Source: Acidobacteria bacterium UBA2161 (GTDB taxonomy: Bacteria > Acidobacteriota > Vicinamibacteria > Vicinamibacterales > UBA823). From it: 64,000 nucleotides of DNA. Below are positions 9,533 through 17,759 of the stretch, one piece after another (positions within the stretch are counted from its first letter, which is position 1; every line of letters begins with the position of its first letter). The notes under the pieces were generated by a model. That model had not been told where the DNA came from, searched no databases, and saw only the letters and a program-made list of their open reading frames with translations. A program made the translations under genes and the position numbers. The stretch is from NCBI GenBank assembly GCA_002328835.1, contig DCWN01000041.1, positions 47,980-111,979 on the forward strand, read 5' to 3'.

Positions 9533-10525
9533 TCAGTGGATCAGTGTCGCGGCGTGGCGCGCGAAGTAGGTGATGATCAGGTCCGCGCCGGCGCGGCGGA
9601 TCGCCGTGAGCGACTCGAGCACGGCCCGTGGCTCGTCCAGCCATCCCTGGGCGGCCGCCGCCTTCAGCATCGCGTACTCGCCGCTCACCTGATAGGCGGC
9701 GGTCGGGCAGCCCAAGCCCTTCTTGACGGCCTGGATGACGTCGAGACAGGGTAGCGCCGGCTTGACCATCACGATGTCGGCGCCTTCGTCCAGATCCAGC
9801 GCCGCCTCGCGCAATGCCTCGTCGACGTTCGCCGGATCCATCTGGTGCGTCCGCCGGTCGCCGAACCTCGGCGACGAATCGGCGGCCTCCCGGAACGGGC
9901 CGTAGAACGCCGAGCAGTACTTGGCGGCGTAGGACATGATCGCGACCTGCTCGTAGCCGGTTGCGTCGAGGTCGGTTCGGATCGCGCCGACTCGGCCGTC
10001 CATCATGTCCGACGGCGCGACGACATCCGCGCCGGCCTCGGCGTGCGACCGGGCCACGTCCACGAGCCGGGCGACGGTGGCATCGTTGACGATCTCGTTG
10101 CCGTCGACGATGCCGCAGTGACCGTGCGAGGTGTGCGCGCAAAGACAGACGTCGGTCATGACAACGAGGTCGGACGTGGCCTGCTTGATGGCCTGCACCG
10201 CCGTCTGGACCGGCGCGGTAGGATCGTCGGCCGCCGACCCGCGGTCGTCCTTCGTCTCGGGGAGTCCGAAGAGGAGCACGCCGCCCAGCCCGTCTCCAGC
10301 GGCCGCGACGGCCTCCTTCACCGCCTCGTCCACCGAGAGCTGGTAGACGCCGGGCATCGACGGCACCTCCGTTCTGACGGCCGACCCGCTGCAGACGAAC
10401 AGCGGGCAGACCAGCATCTTCGGATGGAGCCGCGTCTCCTGGACGAGGGCGCGTATCGCCGCCGTGCGTCGCAGGCGACGTGGACGCCGCGCTAGGTCGA
10501 GGCGCGGGTGGTGGGTGCTACTCAT
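9533..10525 (-). CDS. hemB: Delta-aminolevulinic acid dehydratase (porphobilinogen synthase)
   Basis: Condenses two 5-aminolevulinates to porphobilinogen. The protein is 330 residues. The cysteine-rich zinc site DVCLCAHTSHGHCG (Cys127, Cys129, Cys137) is intact, so this is a zinc-type rather than magnesium-only enzyme. The two active-site lysines fall in SYAAKYCSAFYGP (Lys202) and IVMVKPALPC (Lys255). The chosen ATG is at 10525; a GTG one codon upstream is an alternative. It starts 6 bases after the cobA/hemD stop, which implies cotranscription. Confidence 0.96.
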   Translation of the reverse strand: MSSTHHPRLDLARRPRRLRRTAAIRALVQETRLHPKMLVCPLFVCSGSAVRTEVPSMPGVYQLSVDEAVKEAVAAAGDGLGGVLLFGLPETKDDRGSAADDPTAPVQTAVQAIKQATSDLVVMTDVCLCAHTSHGHCGIVDGNEIVNDATVARLVDVARSHAEAGADVVAPSDMMDGRVGAIRTDLDATGYEQVAIMSYAAKYCSAFYGPFREAADSSPRFGDRRTHQMDPANVDEALREAALDLDEGADIVMVKPALPCLDVIQAVKKGLGCPTAAYQVSGEYAMLKAAAAQGWLDEPRAVLESLTAIRRAGADLIITYFARHAATLIH

Positions 10526-10531
10526 CACTAT

Positions 10532-12082
10532 TCAGTCTTCAGTGTCGGTCTCGCGCGAGAAGTGCTCGACCAGCGCGTCGACCAGGGCCGGAATGGTGTA
10601 GCTGGACGGCATGATGTCGGTTCTGATGTTCAGCTGCTTCGCGGCCTCGGCGGTGACCGGGCCGATGGTGGCGATCACGGTCGTCCGCAGCAGGTCGGCG
10701 ACCTGCTCGGCGCCGAGCTGCTGCGCGAAGCTTCGCACGGTCGAGGCGCTCGCGAATGTGACAGCGTCGATCTGCCGCTCCAACAGCATCTTATAGATGT
10801 CGGGCTTGCCGGGTTGACCGAGCGATTCGAAAACCGTCCGGTACGCCGTCACGGACTCCACGACGGCCCCGGCGGCCTCGAGTGCGCGCGGCAGGACTTC
10901 GCGAGCGAGGTCGGCGCGGGGCAGCAGCACCCGCTTGCCCGTGAGGTCGTCCTTGGCCTGGAGCGCCGCCGCCACAGCCTCGGCGAGGTGCTCGTCCGGC
11001 ATGAGGTCGACCTTGATGCCGTGCCGCGTGAGGCGTTCGCCAGTGGCCGGACCCACGGCGCAGAGCCGAACACCCTTGAGGTTGCGTATATCGCCGCGAC
11101 CCGCGACCAGCCGTCGCAGAAAGTACTCGACGCCGTTGGCGCTCGTGAAGACGACCCAATCGAAGGTGTCGATGCGTTCGCAGGCATCGTCGAGCGGGTC
11201 GAGATCGACCGGCGGCACGACCTGGACGGCCGCGGCCTCAATCGGTTCTGCGCCGAGGTCGGCCAGCTGCTCCACGAGGTCGCCGGCCTGCTCGGCGGCG
11301 CGGGTGACGACGATCCGCCGGCCGAACAGCGGCCGCGTGTCGAACCAGCGTAGATGGGCGCGCAGGCCGACGGCTGAGCCAACGATCAGCACGGCCGATC
11401 CGTGCTCGTCCGCGTCGCGGACGACGGCCTCGAGTTCCTGCAGCGTGCCGTCCACCGTGCGCTGGCCGGGCTGGGTGCCGTGATAGATCACTGCCGCCGA
11501 CTCGTCACCTGGCCGGCCGTGTTTCAACAGGGCCTCGACGATCCCGTGCAGTTGCTGGGTGCCGACGTAGCACGCGATGGTGCCGGTCAGGTGAGCCAGG
11601 CTCTTCCAGTCGACGTCAGGTGGTGCGTCTGTTTCATCTTCGTGACCGCGCACCAGGACGAGCGTGTCGCCGGCGTCCGGATAGGTGATCGGGACCCCGG
11701 CATACGCCGGTGCGCCGATCGTGGCCGGAATGCCCGGCACGACCTCGAACGGCACGCCCTGTTCGTGCAGGAACAGCGCTTCCTTGGCGCCGCTGTCGAA
11801 GACGAACGGGTCGCCCCACTTCAACCGGACGACCGTGCGATGCTCACGGGCCTTCTCGGCGATCAGGATACTGACCGCATCTTGCTCCAGAGATTCAGAA
11901 ATGGCGGCCGCACCGACATCGATCATCTCCGCGTCGGCCGGTGCCAGTCGGAGCAGGCGCGGTGGCACCAGATGATCGTGGACGACCACGTCGGCTTCCG
12001 ACAGGCGGCGGAGCCCGCGCACGGTGATGAGCGACGGGTCGCCGGGACCGGCGCCGACGATGAAGACTCGGGGCACTCTCAC
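10532..12082 (-). CDS. cobA-hemD: Fused uroporphyrinogen-III C-methyltransferase / uroporphyrinogen-III synthase
   Basis: A 516-residue bifunctional protein. Residues 1-250 form a SUMT (CobA) domain: IVGAGPGDPSLITVRGLRRL, a SAM loop LKWGDPFVFDSGAKE, PGIPATIGAPAYAG and YHGTQPGQRTVDG. Residues about 255-515 form HemD (RRIVVTRAAEQAGDLVEQL, WVVFTSANGVEYFLRR, VCAVGPAT-like, FASASTVRSFAQQL). HemD closes hydroxymethylbilane to uroporphyrinogen III, and CobA diverts it to precorrin-2 for siroheme or cobalamin. The SAM loop has Trp where most SUMTs have Gly. The start GTG at 12082 overlaps the hemC stop in a GTGA quartet. Confidence 0.93.
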   Translation of the reverse strand: MRVPRVFIVGAGPGDPSLITVRGLRRLSEADVVVHDHLVPPRLLRLAPADAEMIDVGAAAISESLEQDAVSILIAEKAREHRTVVRLKWGDPFVFDSGAKEALFLHEQGVPFEVVPGIPATIGAPAYAGVPITYPDAGDTLVLVRGHEDETDAPPDVDWKSLAHLTGTIACYVGTQQLHGIVEALLKHGRPGDESAAVIYHGTQPGQRTVDGTLQELEAVVRDADEHGSAVLIVGSAVGLRAHLRWFDTRPLFGRRIVVTRAAEQAGDLVEQLADLGAEPIEAAAVQVVPPVDLDPLDDACERIDTFDWVVFTSANGVEYFLRRLVAGRGDIRNLKGVRLCAVGPATGERLTRHGIKVDLMPDEHLAEAVAAALQAKDDLTGKRVLLPRADLAREVLPRALEAAGAVVESVTAYRTVFESLGQPGKPDIYKMLLERQIDAVTFASASTVRSFAQQLGAEQVADLLRTTVIATIGPVTAEAAKQLNIRTDIMPSSYTIPALVDALVEHFSRETDTED

Positions 12083-13053
12083 GATCGGTCCACCTCTGGC
12101 GTCTGTGCGCGGCTGACCTCGGCGAGGATCTCCGCCGCGCCCGCGTCGACCAGTCTGGCGGCCAGGGCCTGACCCAGCGCTGCGGGCGCGGCGCGATCCC
12201 CCTGGGCCTGGAACCTCGGGGCGCGTCGGCCGTCCAGGGTGCTCACAACCGCGTCGATCCGTAGTTCGGTGCCTGCCACCACGGCATGAGCCCCGATCGG
12301 CATCTGGCAGCCGCCGCCCAGCGCCTCGACTAGGGTGCGCTCGGCCGTGACTGCCGCGCCGGTATCGGCGTCGTCGATTCGTGCCACCACGTCGCTGGTC
12401 ACCGTGTCGTCCGCTCGTGTCTCCATGGCGATCGCACCCTGGCCCGGCGCGGGGACGCACTCGTCAATGGTGAGCGCGGCCGAGAGCCGGTTTGTGAATC
12501 CTAGTCGGCGGAGGCCCGCTACCGCCAGTACGATCGCATCGTAGGGGCCGTCATCGACCTTGCGCAGGCGCGTATCCAGGTTGCCGCGGATCGGAACGAA
12601 CGTCGCGTCGTGATGCAGCATGGCCAGTTGGGCGATCCGCCGGACGCTGCTGGTGCCGACCCGGGGCTTCGGACCGAGGCGCGTCAGGAGTGCTGTGGCG
12701 GTCGAGTTGGGGGGCGGGTTGGCCGAGGCCGGCAGCACCAGACCGTCGCGGGCGTCCGCGCGCTGGAGATAGCCTCGAACGGCGAGCCCCGCCGGCACGA
12801 CCGCGGGAAGATCCTTCGCCGAGTGCACCGCGACGTCGATCTCGCGTGCGATCAATGCTTCCTCGATCTCCTTGACGAACAGCCGTTTGCCGCCGACCTC
12901 CGTGAGGTCGGCGTGGGGCAGGCGATCGCCACTCGTGCGGATGACTTTCAGCTCGCACGGTGGGCCGTCGCTGGCCTCGATCGCCGTCGCCACCGCGCGC
13001 GCCTGCCACAGCGCGAGGTCGCTGCCGCGGGTGCCGATACGCAGGCCACTCAC
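12079..13053 (-). CDS. hemC: Hydroxymethylbilane synthase (porphobilinogen deaminase)
   Basis: Polymerises four porphobilinogens to hydroxymethylbilane on a covalently bound dipyrromethane cofactor. The protein is 324 residues. Motifs: IGTRGSDLALWQA, VHSAKDLPAVVP, GTSSVRRIAQL, RGNLDTRLRKVDDG, and the cofactor-attachment cysteine in LGGGCQMPIGAHA. The GTG start at 13053 overlaps the hemA TGA stop as GTGA, and its own stop overlaps the cobA/hemD start the same way, so the three genes are probably translationally coupled. The same frame continues upstream inside hemA, but those residues have no HemC counterpart. Confidence 0.96.
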   Translation of the reverse strand: MSGLRIGTRGSDLALWQARAVATAIEASDGPPCELKVIRTSGDRLPHADLTEVGGKRLFVKEIEEALIAREIDVAVHSAKDLPAVVPAGLAVRGYLQRADARDGLVLPASANPPPNSTATALLTRLGPKPRVGTSSVRRIAQLAMLHHDATFVPIRGNLDTRLRKVDDGPYDAIVLAVAGLRRLGFTNRLSAALTIDECVPAPGQGAIAMETRADDTVTSDVVARIDDADTGAAVTAERTLVEALGGGCQMPIGAHAVVAGTELRIDAVVSTLDGRRAPRFQAQGDRAAPAALGQALAARLVDAGAAEILAEVSRAQTPEVDRS

Positions 13054-14399
13054 GATGTGACCGAGGTCTTCGGCGCGGCCGGGTGTTCGGCCTCGGCCAC
13101 TGCGTCGTCGGGCCGCTGGGCCGCGGGCCGTGGCGATTCGAGGTCGAACAACTGGCCGAGGGCTTCCGAGTACAGCCGCACGGTGTCGGCGCTGGAGAGT
13201 CCCTTGAGGCGCTCGGTGGGTGTCAGGAGGAGCTTCTCGACGATCAGTCGGGTCACGTCCTCGACGCGGGCGCGATCGGCTGGGGTCAAGGGCGTGAGCT
13301 TGCCTTCGAGCCGTTTCAGTTCGGCGAGGCGGATGGCTTCGAAGCGCTCGCGCAGCGCGACGACCGTCGGCACCGCACGGCGGGAATGCAGCCAAGCCAT
13401 GAACCCGTCGACTTCTTCGGCCACGATCGCCTCGGCCCGGGCGATCTGCGCGCTGCGTCGTGCCAGGTTCTCACTGACGATGCCCTGCAGATCGTCGATG
13501 TTGTAGAGGAACACCTGCTCGATCGCGCCGGCCGAGGCCTCGACGTCGCGGGGCACCGCGATGTCGATGATGAACAGCGGGCGGTTGCGCCGCGTCCGCA
13601 TGACCGCCGCGATCGACTCCCGCGTGATGATAGGCGTTGGTGAGCCCGTAGCGGTGACGACGATATCGGCCGTGGCCAGGGTCTGTTCGATCTCCGACCA
13701 CGGCAGAGCCGACCCGCCCACCTTGTCGGCGAGCGCGGTGGCGTGTCCGGACGTCCGGCTGGCGACGGCGATCCGCCGCACCTCCTGCGCGCGCAGGTGC
13801 ATCGCGGTCAGTTCGCACATTTCGCCGGCGCCGACCAGGAGCACGTCGTGCTTCGACAGGCTGCCGAAGATCTTGCGCGCCAGGGAGACCGCGGCGTAGC
13901 TGACCGACACCGCGCCCTGGCCCAGTTCGGTTTCCGACCGGACCCGTTTGCCGGTCGCGAACGACCAGTGGAACAGCTTATTCAGCAAGCTGCCGGTGCA
14001 GCCAGCGTCCGACGCGGCCGTGAAGGCGTCCTTCACCTGGCCGAGGATCTGGGGCTCGCCGACGACGAGCGAATCCAGGCCGGCGGCCACCCGGAACAGG
14101 TGTCGTGCCACGTCGACACTGGCGAAGTCATAGAGGTGCGGCGCCAACGACTCGCGGTCCACATCATGAAACTCGCCGAGGAAGCGGACGAGGTCTTCCC
14201 GGGTCTCCATCGCGTCGTCGCAGCGCACGTACAGCTCCGCGCGGTTGCACGTCGACAGCACCACGGCCTCGCCGCAGGCCGGACGGTCGATCACTGCGGC
14301 CAGCGCGTCGGGCAGCCCACGCCTGGCAAAGTCCAACTGCTCGCGCAGATCGACCGGCGCCGTGTGATGGCTGACCCCGAGCAGGAAGAGCTGGCTCAC
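13050..14399 (-). CDS. hemA: Glutamyl-tRNA reductase
   Basis: NADPH-dependent reduction of glutamyl-tRNA to glutamate-1-semialdehyde, the committed step of C5 tetrapyrrole synthesis. The start GTG at 14399 gives 449 residues beginning VSQLFLLGVSHHTAPVDLRE, the standard GluTR start. The catalytic cysteine lies in LSTCNRAELYV. Further landmarks are VGEPQILGQVKDAF, GAGEMCELTAMHL (NADPH fold) and a C-terminal dimerisation helix. An ATG at 14447 lies inside a large inverted repeat and would add residues foreign to the family, so I rejected it. The C-terminal tail after about residue 425 is variable and Pro/Ala-rich. Confidence 0.95.
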   Translation of the reverse strand: MSQLFLLGVSHHTAPVDLREQLDFARRGLPDALAAVIDRPACGEAVVLSTCNRAELYVRCDDAMETREDLVRFLGEFHDVDRESLAPHLYDFASVDVARHLFRVAAGLDSLVVGEPQILGQVKDAFTAASDAGCTGSLLNKLFHWSFATGKRVRSETELGQGAVSVSYAAVSLARKIFGSLSKHDVLLVGAGEMCELTAMHLRAQEVRRIAVASRTSGHATALADKVGGSALPWSEIEQTLATADIVVTATGSPTPIITRESIAAVMRTRRNRPLFIIDIAVPRDVEASAGAIEQVFLYNIDDLQGIVSENLARRSAQIARAEAIVAEEVDGFMAWLHSRRAVPTVVALRERFEAIRLAELKRLEGKLTPLTPADRARVEDVTRLIVEKLLLTPTERLKGLSSADTVRLYSEALGQLFDLESPRPAAQRPDDAVAEAEHPAAPKTSVTS

Positions 14400-14430
14400 G
14401 ACGATGCCTGGTGTCCCTTCTGTGCGAACC

Positions 14431-14592
14431 CTAACCCCAGAACTCACTTGGCTTGACGGCGCTGGCGTGGTCTGGACGGCGAGAGCAGCGTTGCTCCTCG
14501 GTCACTTGGACCCGCCAAACTCCCTCGTCGCGCCTTGCCCTCGCCATCCAGCCCACGCCAGCGCCGTCAACCCAAGTGAATCCTGGAGTTAG
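14431..14592. repeat. 162-bp inverted repeat (53-bp imperfect arms) between ccsA and hemA
   Basis: Arms 14431-14483 and 14540-14592 are reverse complements at about 47 of 53 positions, around a 56-base centre that has a small inverted core of its own. The outer right end covers the ccsA TAA stop (14589-14591). The left end stops about 30 bases before the hemA GTG. As RNA it would form a very long hairpin in the ccsA-hemA spacer. It has no transposase and resembles a MITE-like or palindromic intergenic unit. No second copy was found in the window. Confidence 0.8.
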
Positions 14593-15413
14593 AAATTGTG
14601 CGTGCGCGTCAGAAAGTACCCGATCGGCAGAAAGTTCAGTAGCACGATGGCGAACCCGATGGCCGATAACCACGCCGTGCGCCAACCGGTCCATCCGATG
14701 GCACGCCGGGCGTACAATTCGAATGAGTAGACGATCCAGCAGAGCAGCGCGACGAAGATCGTCGGGTCGAGCACCGACATCGCCTGGACGCGGGGATCGC
14801 TGAATTCGGCCTGGGCCTGCGTCGCCCAGACGCCGCCGACGACCAGGCCGACGCTCAGACATGTCCAGCCGATCGTGACGGCGCGGGCGTTCATGACGTC
14901 GAGGACCTGCAGCGACGGCAGCCGATCGTAGAAGAACCCGATATGCTTCGCCTTCAGCTCCTTGAAGAGCAGCACGTAGGTGATGCCGATGACGCACGCC
15001 AGCGCAAAGCTCGCGTAGGCGAACAGTAGCGACGAGACGTGCAGGGCGAACCACGGGCTCTCCAGGACGGGCGGCCGAGCCACGACCTGATAGCGGCTGA
15101 CGGTCGGGATGATCTGAAGCAGGGCCAGGAGCGGCACGATGAAGACGCCCATCGAGCGCTCATTGCTCGTGGTTTCGGTGTAGAGATAGGCAATTGACGA
15201 CAGCCAGACGAAGATCGACAGGGCACCCGTCGTGCCGACGACGGGGAGGTGCCCGACCTCGGTCGTCTGCATGCCGATGATGAACGTGTGCACCAACGCG
15301 GCCGCGGCGAGCATGGTCGTCGCCGCGCGTCCGGCCCGGCTGCTGCGCTTTCCGAAATGCCAGGCGTAGCCGACGGCGGCGGCGGCGTAGAGCAGCAGGG
15401 GTGCGATGTTCAC
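14589..15413 (-). CDS. ccsA: CcsA/HemX-type cytochrome c assembly protein
   Basis: A 274-residue integral membrane protein with about eight predicted membrane segments. The CcsA/ResC/HemX family handles haem during cytochrome c maturation or membrane-anchors GluTR in haem synthesis. Conserved histidines are visible (AYAWHFGK near residue 20, WFALHVSSLLFAYAS near residue 125), and a tryptophan-containing stretch lies in the second half. The position directly upstream of hemA copies the HemX-HemA pairing of Bacillus-type hem operons, so a HemX-like role is as likely as true cytochrome c synthesis. The stop codon sits at the outer end of a large inverted repeat. Confidence 0.85.
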   Translation of the reverse strand: MNIAPLLLYAAAAVGYAWHFGKRSSRAGRAATTMLAAAALVHTFIIGMQTTEVGHLPVVGTTGALSIFVWLSSIAYLYTETTSNERSMGVFIVPLLALLQIIPTVSRYQVVARPPVLESPWFALHVSSLLFAYASFALACVIGITYVLLFKELKAKHIGFFYDRLPSLQVLDVMNARAVTIGWTCLSVGLVVGGVWATQAQAEFSDPRVQAMSVLDPTIFVALLCWIVYSFELYARRAIGWTGWRTAWLSAIGFAIVLLNFLPIGYFLTRTHNF

Positions 15414-15479
15414 CAGGTCACTCCACTTCTCACTCTTCGGATGGCCGTGGGGTGTTCGAGCCGCCAGGGCGCGGCCGGC

Positions 15480-16460
15480 TCACTGCGACGCGGGCGCGTA
15501 GTAGCCTTGCTTCGTTCGGGCGGTCAGATTGTCTCTGGCCGTCTGCACGATCACGCGGCGCCACTGGCCGTCGTGCAGCGGGTTCTTCGAGGTGTAGCCG
15601 ATCGTGTACTGACTCGAGAGCTCGTCGGCGATCTGGCCGTAGATGCCGGTGAGTTCGTCGATCGAGTCGGGAAAGAATGCCCGCCCGCCCGTTTCCCGGG
15701 ACAGTTGTCGCAGCACGAACTCCGCCTCCTGAAACCCGCGGCTGCCGCGGTGTTCACGCGTGCGCAGGCCGATCGCGTAGATCGCCGTCTCGGAGCGCTT
15801 GGCCAGTTCGAGGACCTCGTTGAACCCCACCAGGCTGGACGTGTCCTCGCCGTCGGAGAGCACGACGATCGACTGTCGCCGAATTTCGTCGGGTGTCCTC
15901 GCGCGGATCTTGCTCAGCTCCTTGAGCGAGATGTAGATGGCGTTGTGGAGCGAGGTCGAACCGCCGGCCGCCGTCCGACGGATCGCTCGCTCGAGCCGGT
16001 CGCTCTCGTTCGTGAAGCCCTCGAGGATGTTGACGCGACTATCGAAGTCGATGACCGACGCGAGATCTTGGGGCCGGAGCCTGTGGGCGAAACCAATGGC
16101 AGCTTCCTGGGCGGTCTGCATCCGACGTTCCATGCTGGCGCTGGTGTCGATGAGGAGCGCGAGCGCGATCGGGAGCTGGGAGCGTGTAAAGAAACTGGGT
16201 TCTTGCTGAACCCCGTCCTCGAAGACCGCGAACTCATCCAGATCGAGATCGGTGATGTAGCGGCCGGCCGGGTCGGTGACCGTGACGTTCACCGACACGA
16301 TGTCGACGCCCGACCTGAACGACGGGACCTGGCGCTGGGGCGCCGGGGTCTGGGCCCCGGCACGGACGGGGCCGGCCACGACGCCCGCGGCGAGGAAGAC
16401 GAGGCAGGCGAGCGTGGCCGGTCCAGAGCCAGTTCGACGTGGCGAGATCGCCGGGATCAC
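15480..16460 (-). CDS. VWFA-related secreted protein (acidobacterial type)
   Basis: A 326-residue protein with an N-terminal signal sequence (hydrophobic LACLVFLAAGVVAG, then an AGAQ-like cleavage region), a short beta-rich domain (VSVNVTVTDPAGRYITDLD, VFEDGVQQ) and a von Willebrand A domain. The MIDAS metal site looks complete: DTSASM, the threonine in GGSTSLHNAI and the aspartate in LSDGEDTSS. It ends with TRTKQGYYAP, typical of the VWFA-related proteins expanded in Acidobacteria. The role is probably extracytoplasmic protein binding; no partner can be named. Its ATG overlaps the stop of the upstream VWA gene by 4 bases. Confidence 0.88.
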   Translation of the reverse strand: MIPAISPRRTGSGPATLACLVFLAAGVVAGPVRAGAQTPAPQRQVPSFRSGVDIVSVNVTVTDPAGRYITDLDLDEFAVFEDGVQQEPSFFTRSQLPIALALLIDTSASMERRMQTAQEAAIGFAHRLRPQDLASVIDFDSRVNILEGFTNESDRLERAIRRTAAGGSTSLHNAIYISLKELSKIRARTPDEIRRQSIVVLSDGEDTSSLVGFNEVLELAKRSETAIYAIGLRTREHRGSRGFQEAEFVLRQLSRETGGRAFFPDSIDELTGIYGQIADELSSQYTIGYTSKNPLHDGQWRRVIVQTARDNLTARTKQGYYAPASQ

Positions 16461-17365
16461 GGCGCGACCGCCGCGGATCGGCCTCGCGCCGTCCAGTCGG
16501 GGCGCGTCGTCGAGACGACGATCTCGTCCGGAGGCACGAGCATTTCCGGGCGCGCGTACACCAGGAGGTACTGCGAGAGCAATTCGTCGGCGACGCGCTC
16601 CATTGCCTGTCGGAACATCTGGCCGCGCAGCAGATCGATTCGGCGCCCGCCGGCTTCGCTCGTGCCGCGGTCGAGCACGATGTCGCGGTATCGCGACGCC
16701 GTGTCCATCGACGAGCTCGTCGAGGTCATCACGACCGCGTGGAAGATCGCGCCGACCTCATGGATGATCCGCAGCACCGGCTGGTAGCCCCGGTTGCTGT
16801 ACTCGGTGCCCATCGTCGTCACCGCCACCATGACCGGCCGCGCCACCTCACGCCGCTGCAGCCCCTCGCCGGCGTTGTAGATCGCATCCAGCAGGAGTGC
16901 GCCGCTGCCCGGGCGCGGGAAGACCTTGCCGATCGCCTGCTGCAGTTCGATGGCGCTCCGCGTGTAGTCCTCGACGATCGTCGGCCGATCCCCGAACGTG
17001 ATGACGGCAACCTCGTGGTCGCCTCCAACCCGTCGGGCAAACTCGCCCAGGCCGTCGCGCATGTCGCGCAAATACTGCGCAGACGCAGCGCTGTTGTCGA
17101 TGAGCAGGGCCACGTGCATCGGCTCGGTCGCTGGCTGCACGCGCAGCACCTCTCGCAGCACGCCGTCCTCCCGAAGGACGAAGTCATCCACGGTGAGATC
17201 GGCGATCGGGCGGTCATCGTCGTCGAGGACGCTGACGTACATCTGCAGCTCTTGGGCCTGCGCCGTGACGGTGGGCGCGGTCGCGACGATGCCGGCCGTG
17301 ATGAGCGAGCCGAGCGCGACGAGCCGGCAGGCGCCGGCGAAACGGCAGGCGACGAGGCTTTTCAT
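16457..17365 (-). CDS. VWFA-related secreted protein with degenerate metal site
   Basis: A 302-residue paralogue of the following VWA gene: signal peptide ending near ATAPTVTAQAQ, a beta domain (MYVSVLDDDDRPIADLTVDD, VLREDGVLREVL), then a VWA-like domain starting VALLIDNSAASAQYLRDM. The MIDAS is changed. DNSAAS replaces DxSxS at its last Ser, GSGALLLDAIY lacks the MIDAS Thr, and VTTMGTEY has no Asp at the third position. It may therefore bind partners without a metal or serve as a structural half of a dimer. It is the first gene of the minus-strand run leading to ccsA and hem genes. Confidence 0.85.
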   Translation of the reverse strand: MKSLVACRFAGACRLVALGSLITAGIVATAPTVTAQAQELQMYVSVLDDDDRPIADLTVDDFVLREDGVLREVLRVQPATEPMHVALLIDNSAASAQYLRDMRDGLGEFARRVGGDHEVAVITFGDRPTIVEDYTRSAIELQQAIGKVFPRPGSGALLLDAIYNAGEGLQRREVARPVMVAVTTMGTEYSNRGYQPVLRIIHEVGAIFHAVVMTSTSSSMDTASRYRDIVLDRGTSEAGGRRIDLLRGQMFRQAMERVADELLSQYLLVYARPEMLVPPDEIVVSTTRPDWTARGRSAAVAP

Positions 17366-17526
17366 GAGCGGTCTCGAGTCACTTCGACGGCGCGATCCAC
17401 CTGCGGGCTATCCAGGCAGTATAGGTCCCCAGGTTTCGGCAGGTCAAGGTTGGCGAAGGCGTGAAACTCATTGGAAATGAAGAAGTTGTCGCGATCGATC
17501 GGGTGCGCCCAGCCCCCGGCCGTTTC

Positions 17527-17555
17527 TTGACACCCCCTGGGGTGCATGCTATAAA
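17527..17555 (+). promoter_or_regulatory. Near-consensus sigma-70 promoter of the nuo-atp operon, with inverted repeat in the spacer
   Basis: TTGACA at 17527-17532 and TATAAA at 17550-17555 are separated by exactly 17 bases, a near-perfect housekeeping promoter. The spacer begins inside a perfect inverted repeat CACCCC-CT-GGGGTG (17531-17544), which could be a repressor or activator site. Transcription would start near 17562, about 200 bases before nuoA. The rest of the 394-base gap between the VWA gene and nuoA shows no other gene. Confidence 0.8.
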
Positions 17556-17710
17556 CAGCGGGTTTTGCTCGGCGTGGCGTTTGCGTTCTAGTCAGGCCAA
17601 CCCAAACCGCGTTCGAGTTCCCAGTGTGCCAGCGGGTCGCGTGGAACTCCACAGTTCATACGATGGTTGACGCTCGGTCGACCGGGGTCGACTGAGAGGC
17701 GTCTCCGCCC

Positions 17711-17730
17711 CGACGCCGACGTTGGCGTCG
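17711..17730 (+). promoter_or_regulatory. Hairpin in the nuoA leader
   Basis: CGACGCC (17711-17717) and GGCGTCG (17724-17730) form a 7-bp stem with a 6-base loop, about 30 bases upstream of the nuoA ATG, within the long predicted 5' leader. It could affect translation or mRNA stability. No known riboswitch class is recognised. Confidence 0.45.
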
Positions 17731-17759
17731 CCTTCGGTATCGGTATCGATCAGGGCATC

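Noticed and set aside
13050..14447. hemA start at the ATG 14447
   Set aside because: The added residues are encoded inside the inverted repeat and are absent from the GluTR family; GTG 14399 gives the standard N-terminus.
14404..15054. Open frames with similar ends (DGAG, HASAV, PSE) crossing the ccsA-hemA gap on both strands
   Set aside because: Their similarity comes from the inverted repeat being read in both directions, not from real paired genes.
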